A stretch of 64,000 bases of DNA from Hawksworthiomyces lignivorus (Eukaryota; Ascomycota; Sordariomycetes; Ophiostomatales; Ophiostomataceae): contig NTMA01000023.1 in NCBI GenBank assembly GCA_002917075.1, positions 248,001 to 312,000 of the forward strand, given 5' to 3'. Positions 29,306 to 40,869 of the stretch are shown in pieces. Both the position numbers and the translations under genes were made by a program. Below the pieces are notes generated by a model, which searched no databases, had not been told where the DNA came from, and was given only the letters and a program-made list of their open reading frames with translations. Each line of letters starts with the position of its first letter. Positions within the stretch are counted from its first letter, which is position 1.

Positions 29306-31039
29306 TTATATTGCATCATGATCCCGAAGACCTTTGCTGTAGAGTAGCTTGATAGCTGCACCAACTACATCTACAAAGGCATCCTGTTCTATCTCGAAGT
29401 TTTCCCAGTGCCACGAGGCGCGCTTCTTTATTGGAGAGCTGGACGTGTTGTTCACGGCTGACGCTACCTTGCCCTCTTCTTTAGTTCTGTCCCCCTCATT
29501 AGCTTTCTCTTCATTTGTCTTATTCTCTTCTTTTGATTTTTTCTCTTCTTTTGCTTTGTCCTCTTCTTTTATCTTGGCCTCTTCTTTTGCCTTGGCCTCT
29601 TCTTTTGCTTTTTCCTCTTCCTGTTTCTTCTTCTCTGCTTCTTCGTCAATCGGCTTCGCGTGGGCTCGAAAATATGCGATGCCGCGCATATTTGCCAGAT
29701 TGCGAAAGCCCATATAATTAGCATCCATGTCTGTCGGCTGGATTTCCACCACTGCTGTGACGCCCTCCCGCATGAACATGGTGTGGGTCAGCCCAGCTCC
29801 GTGGACGCCCACGAGAATATCTGTTTGTCGTGCTACGCGCAGCTGCTCTTGGAAGGTGAGTCCACCAAAATCGACAACGTCAACTTCCACATCTTGGTAT
29901 CGAGCCTGAACTGCTCCAAGAAGCTCCTTTTGGTTCCGCAGGTTGCGTGTGTTGGAACCTTTCCGATCCACAAATGTAATCCGGATTGTGTTGGGGTTGG
30001 CCCGCGTCGGCTGCTGCGGCACCTTATATTTGGCCAATACGCGTTGGACAAACGTGTGAAGCGTGGCCGACTGCGTGCAATCCCGCGGAAGCCAGTCGTT
30101 TTGCCACAGTGGGTTGGTGGCGCCGGCCAGCGGCGCGATGACTCGCTGCTCAGTATTATTGAAGAACTCAACAGCCTGTGGATTGCCGCTGATCTGGTGC
30201 AATCGGATGGGAGTCCGTCCGGAGAAGAGCGTCCACAAATCAAAGTATGGCCCATCAACGCGGTCATCGAGGATGACGACCTGCGTATTCGGTAAGTCCT
30301 CTGGCACGCGAAAAAAAGGTTCTCCATTGTCCTCAGGATCTGGCGCCATACGCAGCACATCCATTGTCATGGCCATGGACCAGATCTCCAAGAGGCAGTG
30401 CCATGGATTACCCTCGCCTTCACGCTTGATTAAAAGTGTAAACCGTCGGGGGTTGTGCGCATCATCTCTCTTTCGTTGCACGCCGCTTGCATGACTTTGC
30501 AGCGGCGGTTCGAAGCGCACGTAGTTGTCAAAGAGGTACTTCGCTCCAGTGTCATACCAGTATTGCCGTACAGACTCGAATGGGACGTATCCTTTGGTTG
30601 TGATATTGGGATTTGGTACTGTCACATTGCAGGGAAGCACAAATTTCTTGTTGTCCTCCAGTAAAGCGCCCTTTGCAATGCAGAGAGAATCTGGTGATCC
30701 ATCACCAGCAACATGACTGTGGAAACATGTAAGACGAGAGAAAGAGGAAGAAGTATTGCAGTATTGATATGTGGTATTGCGGAGGTCTGTCAGGTATTTT
30801 GTGCTAAAGCGGTCTTCGCAGAATTCGGACCCTGACTCGTTGTCGCGATAGTCGTCGGGGAGGTCAAGAGACGGCGGGCTGTCTTTGAGCTGCCGATCTG
30901 CCCATGCTAGCGATAAAACATGTTTGTCGACAAATTCCCGTGGCGACATGTAGAGAGAGGAGAAGCAGAGAAGGGTAGCTGCCGTGATGGCAGCTGCAGA
31001 CAGCGAACGCAGCAACCGGCCGCCGGGTGGTATGATCAT
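29306..31039 (-). CDS. GT61 glycosyltransferase (EOGT-like) with Lys/Glu repeat insertion
   Basis: Type II membrane glycosyltransferase of family GT61 (DUF563), 577 aa, acting in the secretory pathway on protein or glycan acceptors. A signal anchor covers residues about 9-31 (LLRSLSAAAITAATLLCFSSLY). The catalytic region runs from about residue 190 to 450; it contains NPWHCLLEIWS, TFVDRKGSNTRN and the family signature VGVHGAGLTHTMFMREG. Near the C-terminus a low-complexity insert of about 55 residues (29470-29640 on DNA), built of KEE-type units such as KAKEEAKIKEEDKAKEE, separates the catalytic domain from a last segment (SWHWENFEIEQDAFVDVVGAAIKLL). The protein ends in DHDAI, not the HDEL-type retention signal of animal EOGT. 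ATG 31039 was chosen because it places the anchor at the N-terminus. No introns. Confidence 0.88.
   Translation of the reverse strand: MIIPPGGRLLRSLSAAAITAATLLCFSSLYMSPREFVDKHVLSLAWADRQLKDSPPSLDLPDDYRDNESGSEFCEDRFSTKYLTDLRNTTYQYCNTSSSFSRLTCFHSHVAGDGSPDSLCIAKGALLEDNKKFVLPCNVTVPNPNITTKGYVPFESVRQYWYDTGAKYLFDNYVRFEPPLQSHASGVQRKRDDAHNPRRFTLLIKREGEGNPWHCLLEIWSMAMTMDVLRMAPDPEDNGEPFFRVPEDLPNTQVVILDDRVDGPYFDLWTLFSGRTPIRLHQISGNPQAVEFFNNTEQRVIAPLAGATNPLWQNDWLPRDCTQSATLHTFVQRVLAKYKVPQQPTRANPNTIRITFVDRKGSNTRNLRNQKELLGAVQARYQDVEVDVVDFGGLTFQEQLRVARQTDILVGVHGAGLTHTMFMREGVTAVVEIQPTDMDANYMGFRNLANMRGIAYFRAHAKPIDEEAEKKKQEEEKAKEEAKAKEEAKIKEEDKAKEEKKSKEENKTNEEKANEGDRTKEEGKVASAVNNTSSSPIKKRASWHWENFEIEQDAFVDVVGAAIKLLYSKGLRDHDAI
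29475..29640 (-). repeat. degenerate in-frame Lys/Glu codon repeat within GT61 gene
   Basis: On the plus strand the motif TCTTCTTTTG recurs about every 15-18 bases (for example from 29525 through 29615). It encodes short KEE/KAKEEA units on the minus strand. All units keep the frame, so copy number may vary without breaking the protein. Confidence 0.75.
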
Positions 31040-31740
31040 GATTCTGGGAGGGAGGGGCGGGGGGAGCTGGGTTAAGGAAACAGTTGCTGTCGCATCAAAT
31101 AGCAAAGGCAGCAGGCCTGCCTTTGATGATATATGGAGAAAAGTAAAAGATTGTTCTTGTTTACATGGCAGCGGCCGCTGTGTCGTTTTTGTGAATACGA
31201 GTTGTTAGAAGTACGTTCGCTTCTAGCCCCCCGGCGCGATCTCGCCCCCTTTTGCTTTTCCAGCTGTTGGGCGCTTGGAATATTTATTTTCAGCTCGCTA
31301 TCCGTTCCTGGTTCGTGAGATGGTGCGAATCCTTCGCCCACACACCAATAACAATACTTGGCGCTGTTGTGGAACAAGGTGGGTCTTACAAAGCCACTAT
31401 CAAAGCCTCGGCCAATTGATGTGACACAATTGACGCCTTTGACATCAGTGTAGGCAGGGGTTGTCTCGAGCCAAGTTAGCACGTTTTATCCCGTAATTTA
31501 ACGATGCAGTTTGCTGCGACTGCAAAGGTCACATAATTTCGTAAAAATTTGTACGCCCTCGGAACGAAAAAGAGAGATACGTACCGGGAGAGGATATTTG
31601 AGTTGGGGGCCGTTTTGGCCCTCATAACAAGTCGCCTGGTGCCACCCTACCTCTCTTGGTTTCCTTAACCGCTCTTCTCTGTGACTGCTACCTCATGGAA
31701 GAAGACAAGCTGGTATAACTATTAACCCTCGACTCGGACA
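31040..31740. other. divergent promoter region
   Basis: Between the GT61 gene (minus) and the aspartic-protease-like gene (plus). The open minus-strand frame 31072-31482 has no ATG at its start and no recognisable domain. Nothing else is supported. Confidence 0.4.
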
Positions 31741-33474
31741 ATGCTGTTGTACTTTTTCACCTCGCTATCGTCGTTAATAGGCGTTGTTCGTAGCGATGTG
31801 TGCGCTTCGGCGCCCGTTGCTGTCACGCTTGGCAACATCACGCTTTCTAACAACAACATCGCACGGGGGTTGGAAGTGTCCATAGGCACGCCGCCTCAGC
31901 CCTTTGTGGTGATGCCGCAATGGTACGTTGATCGCTCGTTGTACGAAAAATTAGCCATCAGTAGCTAATACGAACATCATCTAGGCCTATGAACAACAGT
32001 TTTGTGTACGGGACGAATGGCCACTGCCCGTCGGACTACACTTCGTCAATGTGCACCACCTTCCGCGGTGGTTCATACGATCCTTTTGCCTCGACCACGC
32101 GCGAGGTGGCAAACGCGTCGAGCTATCCAGTAGACTCGTCACCGTGGGCATCGTTTTCCATGGTTGCTGATACATTAACCCTCAACGGCACCGGTTTGGA
32201 CAGCTTCCCCATCGGTGTGCCCCTGAATGATCTCGGTCAGCAGGGATATCACCCCATGAGCGGCGTCGGCTTGGGTCCGAATTCGACGCTGCTCAACACG
32301 CTGTGGTCAACGGGTAAGATTGCTAGCCGGACATGGAGCATGTTTTGGGGTCGCAACGGAAACGCACAGTCCTCGCAGATGGAAGGCATTTTCGTGTTTG
32401 GCGGTTATGACAAGGCCAAGGTTCAGAACCAGAAATACACACAGGCCTTGTCTGACTCCAACTCTAATTGTCCAACTCAGATGTTGCTCACCATCAATGA
32501 TATCGTCCTCAATTTTTCCAACGGTACCGACGCCAGCATGTTTCCTCTTACATCGTCCACTGCCCTGCAAGTGTGTCTCGTGCCTGACTTCCCAGCACTT
32601 ATGAGCATCCCTTACGATCCCTTTTTCAAGAACTTTGAAATCTTGACAAACAAGTCTATCGAGGCGCGTTCGCAAGGAATCTTGTTTTTCGTCAACCGCT
32701 ACGCTCCGAACACCGCCACGTTTGTAACACCCTCGCCCCTCCTGAAAAATCCCACAATATGACCCATCTAATATTCATTCTTCTAGCTACACGGGCGACC
32801 TTACACTAAAATTCCAGAATGGGCTACAAATCCGCATTCCCAACGATCAGCTCATTGTTCCTGATCGTTACATTGGCTCCAGTGGCGCTATCGCGTCTAA
32901 TCTGACCGGGCTTGACACCACCTTTCTCTCCATCCAAGGCATTAATGCCAACGACTTGAGCATCCTTGGCCGGCAGTTCTTATCTGCTGCCTACGTCATG
33001 CTCAATCAAGATGCAAACCAGTTCACTCTGTGGGAGGCCAATCCGACAACGAATCGCCAACTTGTGGCTGTCGACACGACTGATACAGAGATCATGAATA
33101 CTTGCAGTGCCTCGAACAACAATGCCTCTAATAACACTACAGAACCAATCAGCAGTGATGGTGCTGATACCACAAAGAATCAGACTTCCATATCTAGTGC
33201 CACCATTGCGGGCATTGCTGTTGGCTGTGCGGCGGCTGTGGGTTTGGCTGCCACTAGTGCAATTTTGTTTTATCGAGGTAAACTACGGCGACGTAGAAGT
33301 TCGCCACCGAAGTACCAGCCGCCATACCCAAATTTTGCCATTGCGAACACCTACCCAGATACTTCAGCAACAAAGATGTATGAGCCCAACGCCATCGAGA
33401 TGCCAGTGACAGTACCTGCTCATTATCGAGAGATGGCACCTAAGCGATGGCAACAATACGAGCTCCAGGGTTAA
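31741..33474 (+). CDS. membrane-anchored aspartic-protease-like protein (A1 family), 3 exons
   Basis: 534 aa; exons 31741-31922, 31985-32719, 32787-33474. Signal peptide at residues 1-18. The fold of pepsin-like proteins is visible: GLEVSIGTPPQPFVVMPQ at the first lobe, ending in YGTNGHCPSD, then GVGLGPNSTLLNTL and FGGYDKAKV; the second lobe starts near LVPDFPALMSIPYDPFF and YTGDLTLKFQNGLQIRIPN. The classical DTG/DSG catalytic triplet is not seen after VVMPQ (the position reads QWPMNNS), so it may be a non-peptidase member. A Ser/Asn-rich stalk, a transmembrane helix (IAGIAVGCAAAVGLAATSAILFY, around residues 435-457) followed by RGKLRRRRSSPPK, and a cytosolic tail complete it. The second intron uses a GTTTGT donor, required to keep the conserved YTGDLT in frame. 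Likely a cell-surface sensor or yapsin-like protein. Confidence 0.87.
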
Positions 33475-34507
33475 AATGAAATCTAGATTGACGTACAGTG
33501 AATTGGCACCAAAAGAAAGGTAGCAAAACTAGAAAAGTTAAAAAATATATTTATTTAAATAAAAGAAAATTAACCTACAATAACGAATCAACAACTATTA
33601 TTGTATTCAATTAGCGATGGGTTCTTTCTCGGCCTCAATATATTTCTTATTTAAGTATTAACCCTTATTGCTTATATATAGATGCTCACATTAACAAAGG
33701 CACTTTGACGATTTGCTCTACAGGTTGATGCTACGACAAACAAGAAACCCCATTATTATCACTTAGGTAGTTGGCCTTTCTAACGTCTCTATAGTAGCTC
33801 TAGCTCTACGTGGTTGTAATACGGACTTAAAAGCGTATTAATAACATAAACAAAAAGTAGTTTGCTTCTTCCATTTTACTACTGAATATTATTTTAAGAC
33901 GTGATTCTCAAGCTTTAAAATGGAAAAGAATATTTAACGGCTAAGGCTCGGTGTTATTGTCATGAAATACAAAACACAAGAGAGAGGCTTTAAAGCCCCC
34001 CCAATCCCGGAGGAACCCTTATGGACTAGCAATCCCACACTCATAGTGAGCAGAAGGCCAAAATTGTGGGCCCCCGGCTAAGACCTCTGCTGGATCGCGT
34101 GGGTGGCTCCAACATATGTATTACAGTTAAGCACCCGTATCTTAGTTGAAAAGGGAACTACTGAAACAGAACGACGGCTATGAGCTTTCCCGTCTATATG
34201 TGGAGCTCTCTCGAATGCAGTCTCGGGTTAACAGTAGCCGAACAAACTAATGCAGCACCTAGACCTGCGGGATTTTCTGCAGATTCGTTAGACTTCAACT
34301 AAACAATGCCAAGTAGCTAATGTGAGTGCTACGCACTAGCCTAGCTTCCACAACCCCAGGACAGCGTGGCATCAATTGACCTATGAGTGTGGGGCTAGCC
34401 TTAGGCTTTATAAAACCAAGGTACCCGTCACCGTCGCCTTATCGTTCCAAGGGGAGGAGCAAAGCATAGCAAGCACACCAGCTCGTTAAACGAAGTCAGT
34501 CACGAGC
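33475..34507. other. intergenic, about 1 kb, no gene seen
   Basis: Very AT-rich from 33540 to 33900, then mixed. No coding signal on either strand. The last 150 bases are the aldo-keto reductase promoter (TTATAAAACC at about 34408). Confidence 0.45.
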
Positions 34508-35790
34508 ATGTCGAATCTACTCCAAAACAGAGTCGTTGTGAGCGCTTCAGGAACGAAGATTCCTTCTCTCGGCTTGGGAACGTTTGAAAAGGGCAATGGC
34601 AAAAACGGTCGCTGTGCGGCAGCCGTTAAAGAAGGACTTCTAGCAGGGTACCGCCACATAGACACGGCAGCCTTCTACGAGTGCGAGGAAGAGGTCGGAC
34701 AAGGAATCCGCGAAAGTGGTGTTCCAAGAGAAGACATCTTTGTGTGTACCAAATTGTGAGTAGTCTTACTTTTCTAGCAAGTTTGTGGTTCGCAAGAGAT
34801 TCATAGGGCCTTGCCGCTGATGACGTAATAGTTGGCAGCAATACCACGAACCAGAAGGTGTTGCAAAGAGTTTGAATGAAAGCTTGGATAGAATGCAACT
34901 CGACTACGGTAAGAGTCGTCTTTACTATAAGGCAGAAAGATTGTGCAGCTAACTGTTTGGAAGTCGACCTATATCTCATGCATTGGCCTCTGGCTTTCAA
35001 GAGGACCGAGGATTATGGTATTCTCACAGGGCCCGATGGCAAAGTATGATATATCCCATTTCATGAAGTTATTGAAGAAAAGACTAGGTAGTCTAACATG
35101 TAGACTTCAAGCCGGTTATTGACCACAAACTCTCGGAGGACCATGGACCCACATGGAGAGCGATGGAAGACCTAGTACGGTCAGGCAAGGCACGAGCCAT
35201 TGGTGTTTCCAACTTTTCCATCCCTCAGCTATCCAAGCTTCTAGAGCTTGCAGACATTAAGCCGGCATGCAACCAGGTCGAGGCCCACCCATGGCTACCC
35301 CAAAATGAGCTCTTGGAGTTTTGCAAGAAGAACGGGATTGTCCTCGTCGCATATTCACCCCTAGGTAGCCAACCGGGTCCAGATCAAAAGACGAGATTAT
35401 TGGACGATGAGACTATTGGAGCAGTTGCTCAAAAGAATAAGATTGAACCCGCACAAGCACTCATTGCTTGGGCCAGTAAGTATTCGCTTACAAAGGATAT
35501 ACCTAAGAAGACACCGCTAACCTAGCATGTGTAGTTCAAAGAGGCACGGCTGCGATACCGAAATCCGCAAGCGCCGAACGAATAAAATCTAATCATAATA
35601 GTGAGCTGAACCACAAGTACCTTTAGTTTATGGGCAATTTCCAGTATCTAATTCTGATGTAGTACCCGAGCTGTCTGATGACGACTTCAAAGCGATTGAT
35701 GAGATCTGCGTGCGAGACCCCAGCAAGAAGTACCGGTTCGTCAACTTTGACGAGAGGTGGGGTATTTCACCATTCCCTGAAGATTTGTAA
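34508..35790 (+). CDS. aldo-keto reductase, 6 exons
   Basis: NADPH-dependent (alpha/beta)8-barrel oxidoreductase reducing aldehydes or ketones in the cytosol, 326 aa. Exons: 34508-34755, 34832-34908, 34964-35043, 35112-35475, 35535-35600, 35645-35790. The catalytic tetrad is complete: Asp52 and Tyr57 (GYRHIDTAAFYECEEEVG), Lys82 (FVCTKF) and His115 (YLMHWP). GKARAIGVSNFS and NQVEAHPW are the family signatures, and AIQRGTAAIPKSASAERI the NADP-binding loop, formed by splicing of intron 4. Intron 5 is only 44 nt but has good borders (GTGAGC, TTTCCAG). The protein ends in the usual FVNFDERWGISPFPEDL type tail. Its substrate cannot be told from sequence. Confidence 0.92.
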
Positions 35791-36811
35791 ATTTGAAAAC
35801 CCTCAAGTACAATATGCGAGCTTATTATACTTGGCGAGAGTGAAAGCTATATCTTAAATATAGCTATATTATCCGTACCATGGTTTAGATGGAGTCTGTG
35901 ACTTGGTGTCATCATTTCAAGTAGCTCTTTGTGAACAGTGTCAATTACATTTAACAAACGGCTCTTTTGAACAGATGGCATTGAATAGGATTGACGTACG
36001 AGATGTACGAACTATAAACCGTTTCCAACAATGCTATGTAGTGCGGAAGTAGTCTTACGTCAACTGTTGCTCTGCGTACAACCTAGTCGCCTGCGAAATT
36101 ATGAATGCTTAAGCGTCAGTAGGATGGAGGAAACGAAACCCAAGAACTCAGGCTTCTGTTTAGCAGAACTACTCGGAACGTCTATTTCAATTCTATGGTT
36201 AGAGGCACAAATACTTTCAACATAAGTATAATTATTTGGTGCTTATTCCGTAGAAATACTGCCTCAGTGCTTGCTTATTTGCTTAGGTTGCGGTTGCTAG
36301 AGTTCACCAGCGGCCGTCCCATTGCCCCATGCTACATCCTTATCTTGTCTGACTTCCCGATATCTCCGGCTGAGTGTGTTGATTTCTTGCAATATGTTTC
36401 TTTCGTTTCTTTCATTATTCATTGTGCCGCTCTTCCAGCCCATCTGCAGTTCGCGATTGCTGTCGGTCCGGCTCGTTGCCATAGATATCGCCGCCGCCTT
36501 AACAAAGAGTAATTGCTGTTGCTGCAACTGTTGTCCCTGGTTTCTTTCGCATCTTCTCGAAGTAGTCCCTTCGATCGCGTTCTAGACCGTTCCCGAAAGA
36601 GCTACCTCCCCGAGATATCGTTTTTTTTCTTCATTCTCTCAAGGAGGGGTAAGCATATAGCTCAAGCCAATATTCCCGAGATGGCAAAAGTTGTCCAGGA
36701 TAGGATGCGAATGCAACCTCGCGTTCTATTTTAATCTCCTCGTCCCCTTCGCCATCTCTTGCTCATGCAAGCTAGCTTCCAGCTTGCTTCGAATCGCGCT
36801 CAACCGCAACT
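35791..36811. other. intergenic with left member of a direct repeat
   Basis: No gene seen. 36149-36251 is related to 39886-39924 on the other side of the HET gene and is listed separately. A pyrimidine-rich promoter precedes the HET gene. Confidence 0.45.
36149..36251 (+). repeat. left copy of diverged direct repeat flanking HET gene
   Basis: GGCTTCTGTTTAGCAGAACTACTCGG here matches GGCTTCTGTTTGGCAGAATTACTTGG at 39887. After a gap of about 55 bases TTATTTGGTGCTTATTCCGT matches TTACTTGGTGCCTATTCCGT at the other copy. The aligned differences I see are mostly C/T or A/G transitions. Confidence 0.55.
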
Positions 36812-39483
36812 ATGTCTCCAAAGTGGTTTGCTAAATTGAAGAGGGCCGTGAAGAGGAGAGCACCAGCGAGCTTCAGCAAAACCAAAGAGCCAGTGAGCTC
36901 TGCCCCACAAGGTACGATGGTGTTTGCGCTGAACAAGGTTGGCTTATTATCAGCTGACACGACTTTGATCTAGCCTCTGGCGACCAAGCGTCGTCAGAGC
37001 AGCACCTGCCGCCAAATGCAGGGCCAGATGTTCAAGGCACGCCGCCAGTCGTGCAGATGGCCATTGGTCTTCCAGACGGGACTATGCAGGCTCTAGATGA
37101 ACCATTGGGGCTTACAGCTCTGAGATACTTGGAATCCATCGAGAGCAACGAAGACGAACCGAGGTCATCAAGTGCGTCTGCAGGTTTAGCAATGGAAGCA
37201 ATGCTGCGGACAGTATTAGACGCGAAGAGAGAGGAAATGAGGCGAGACATGATGATAAATGGCCCTGGCTTTGCTTTAGGTATGACACGGATTGATTCGG
37301 GGTCTGAGGGGAACCAGATACCTCTGGACTGGGCCTCTGTAATGGGCCAAACCATGATCGATAACTTAAAGCTAAGACCATGCGAGGAGGTGAAAGTGCA
37401 ACCTATTTCGCTTTCTCTTCTCGTACGGAATGGGACGCCGACTATGGAGCCGGAAGACGAATCTCTCCAGGAATATGCCGGAAAAATACTTGAACGTCGA
37501 TACATATACGAACCCATTGATCGGGCTGACCCCTCGGCAATCCGGCTCTTCGAATTATCACCTGGAGAGGGAGAAGATGCACTCAGCGGCAAGCTGATCC
37601 ACGCATCTCTTGACAGCAAGCCGATTTACGAGGCGCTATCGTACTGCTGGGGAGACCCTGATATGGTATCACCAATTACATTTCGCCAAGACAGTAGCCC
37701 ACCTATCTCGTTCTTTTTAAATGGAACAACCAACTTATGCGCAGCACTCGTCCGCCTTCGGAGACCGAAAGAGCCCCGAATTCTTTGGATAGACGCTATT
37801 TGCATCAACCAAGGGGACAACGAAGAAAAGACGCGTCAGATAGATCTCATGAGACGCATCTACAGCGAAGCTGCGCGCGTTGTGATCTGGCTGGGGCAGG
37901 GATACTGGAACATGGGCCACGGGCTTCAACAGCTGAAGAGGTTGCTCTCTGCACACGGGAGTGGCAAGGGGCACGATGAGGAGGCTCAAGGTGTTGTGCA
38001 GGATCTTGACTCGGACGAAGAACCGGATCATCTGTGGTATGGAGCAGCACTTCGCGGTGCCTTCCGGATCGGCCTTACACGGGCCTTAGAGAAGGAATGG
38101 TGGAGCCGGTTATGGGTGGTACAGGAGGTCGTTTTGTCTCGGCACGCCGTCCTATATTGCGGCAACCGCAGGATTCGCTGGCCCCATGCACATGACTTGC
38201 AGCTTATCATTGAGCAGACTGGAAACAGTGATCTTCCGATAGGTGGTGACCCTCTAAACACCGTCTCCGGACCCAACAAATTGGACAGCGCCAAGCAACG
38301 CCTCCGCGCTCTTCTGATTCTACAGCACAGCTACTCGAAAGGTCTGAGGCCATCCTTGCTACAGCTCTTGGAGATATTTCGGAACCAGCGCTGCGCAGAT
38401 CCAAGAGACCGTATATTCTCGCTATTGAGTTTGGCGGATGAGGATGACATGGCGGCAAACAGAGCCGACTATGACATGAGCATCTCTGACGTACAGCAGA
38501 GGTTCTTTCGGAATCATTTGTCAAAGTCCAAGTCCCTGGATATCCTCAACTGCTTCGAAGGTCCGGCCAAAGGGGTCCACCATGCCCCATGGGCGCCATT
38601 TTGGGAAGAGCCACGCGACGACACAGGCTCCCTGCAGCCCCCCCGCTTCGGCTTTCAGTCTCTCGCGCGGTCGGAGCCTTCATTTCGGACATTCCATGCT
38701 TCAGGTAACGAAGATGCTTCCTCAGTGGAATTTGGGCTCTTTGGCGTTGGAGCCGCGTGTGACGTTCCCTTGTTGAAAGTACAAGGTCTCTTCATCGACG
38801 ACATCGCTTTCATTGGTGAGCAAATCAGGCTGGAGGACAACTCATACGAGGGCCGACCGCCCTACCCGACTAGCTACGACTGGGACATGCATGCACGCCC
38901 GACGGTTCGCGCGTGGCAGAGTGCTGCTCTGTCTTTCAAGCGATCTGACGAGTCGCCTTACGGAAACAGTGATGATGCCATCGAAAACGCCTTCTGCCTG
39001 ACGCTTCTTGCAGACAGCGACCCACGTCCCAATCACGCTGGAAAGAAGGCCAATACGAGGGACAGCAAAAGCGGGATGGACACGTACATGGCGTATATCT
39101 TGCCGTTTGAGCGCGACTTTGGTAAGCTACCGACCCGGGAGAACCGTGCTGCGATGGACGAGATGGACTGGGCGGAATATGCGTCCGATCGGCAAGAGCC
39201 CGACAAGTGCGGCTTCTTCAATCTGGGGCTACGGAGGACCGCGTTCTTCCGGCGCTTTGCCATCACAAAGAAGGGATACTTTGGCATCGCACCAGCGACG
39301 GTAACGGACAAGGACCGCGTCTGCGTCCTCCTGGGTGGACGGACGCCCTTTGTTGTACGACTGGACGAAGAGGGGTCATACAGACTCATAGGCGAGTGTT
39401 ATGTGCATGGAATGATGGATGGGCAGGCAATGGACGCAATAAAAAATGGTGGCGTTCGTCTGGAGACGATTCTGATTCGATAG
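36812..39483 (+). CDS. large HET-domain protein, 2 exons
   Basis: 869 aa; exons 36812-36911 and 36974-39483, with a 62-nt intron containing GCTGAC. The short basic first exon (KWFAKLKRAVKRRAPASFSK) could be a targeting or membrane-binding peptide. The HET domain begins near residue 270: YEALSYCWGDPD, then ALVRLRRPKEPRILWIDAICINQGDNEEKTRQ and AARVVIWLGQG, and continues with WWSRLWVVQEVVLSRHAVLYCG. DPRDRIFSLLSLADE is the standard downstream block. The C-terminal part ends with RRTAFFRRFAITKKGYFGIAPA and LLGGRTPFVVRL, common in this subfamily. Expected to act in non-self recognition. Flanked by diverged direct repeats, and a shrunken partial copy of the locus lies at 44977-45175. Confidence 0.93.
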
Positions 39484-39885
39484 GAGGACTGTGTTTTTAG
39501 AAGGTTATCGAAGAGAGTTATCATTATTGAGTGTCCTTGGGACGATAGAACTTTAGACTTGGTTCTCTCGCACAGCATATAGACCCCCAATATGGACAGG
39601 CCAAGGCTGCTAATAACGCAGGATCCACGGTCCCCCCCTGACGTACAGGTCCCTTGATTCCTCCTTCCCGGCACGACCCTCGCTAAGTTTGACTTGTGGT
39701 TGGGCCAAGTCACTATGCGGCGCGCTTGATCTGTGTCAATTTTAGCGGCGTTGTAACTGAGCCACATTCCACTATGTCATCGTCTTCTGAATTATTTCTC
39801 TCACGACGAGCTGTCATTCACTTGACAAAGTCTGCAAGTATGCTTCTGGTTAGTTCCTCGGTGATTTAACAAAAATTTAGACCGT

Positions 39886-39924
39886 AGGCTTCTGTTTGGC
39901 AGAATTACTTGGTGCCTATTCCGT
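39886..39924 (+). repeat. right copy of diverged direct repeat flanking HET gene
   Basis: Counterpart of 36149-36251, about 400 bases downstream of the HET stop codon. It lacks the 55-base middle segment of the left copy. Confidence 0.55.
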
Positions 39925-40869
39925 TCCTTCCAAGCAGATTTTGTTGAAATTATGCCCTGATAGAGTCCGGGGTTGACCTTAAAGAGATCATCAGTCTCTT
40001 TTATGACTCGTGCAAGGTGTACCAGACGGCCAGAGGAACTGCTGCTGGCAGATACAAAGTGTTTTCAGGAGATGAGGGGGAGACAAAGGATAAGCACGGT
40101 GTAATTTTTTCAGCTGGGTTTGTAATCTGTCCGTCCCCAAGCAACGCCAGATCGATGCCTTCACAATTCTTCAGCTCGGCGAAGTCGTTTTGTCTTCACA
40201 GTGTCCCAGAAACTGTTACATTTTTTTTATGCCTTTCCTCTAATTTTAAACTTGTGCTTTGCGTTTATTGTATAGGACAGTTGACTTCATTATCCTTCAC
40301 CCCGTCTGTATACAGACACGCGTCCATCTAAGTTTAGGACGCATCTTGCCCGAATTTTTGCCAACCTATCTCCGCATCTGCTACTTCAATCTGGCTTGCC
40401 CTGGATTGGGCTGGCCATGATGACCTCGAATGGGACATACCGTTTGAAACTGTCCTACAGAAGGAACCGAAAAGAAACATGGCAGTCAAACCAAACTTCC
40501 CCATGATCTTGTACAGCGCGTACCCGACTCGAACAAATTTCAATCAACGTTGTAGACGCGTCATCTTCAGTCATGATCAAAGCGACAGTTCGCAATAAAG
40601 AAACGGAACAGCGCCTCAAGGTCATCGTATTTCGCTTTTGTGGAAGGCAAACGAAGCAGGACGTCTTTTCTAAAGACCCCTAACCGACAGACTGCATACT
40701 AATAATTGTCAACCCAAATATCCTAAAATATACACCACTAGTGTCCTATTCTAGTAAATGCGCACTCTTTTCCCTAGATAGTCTAGTCGGTACGTAGAGA
40801 GGCAGCAATAATTATGATGTTCAGTGTACAGATATTCTGTGTTCCATAACGGTAGAAACTTCGGCGTTG

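Noticed and set aside
31072..31482. 136-codon minus-strand frame upstream of the GT61 gene
   Set aside because: No ATG at its start and overlaps the GT61 5' region out of frame; composition not convincing.
39960..40331. Coding segment downstream of the large HET gene
   Set aside because: The first part looks protein-like but has no start codon, no recognised domain and runs into low-complexity sequence; kept only as a note in the intergenic entry.
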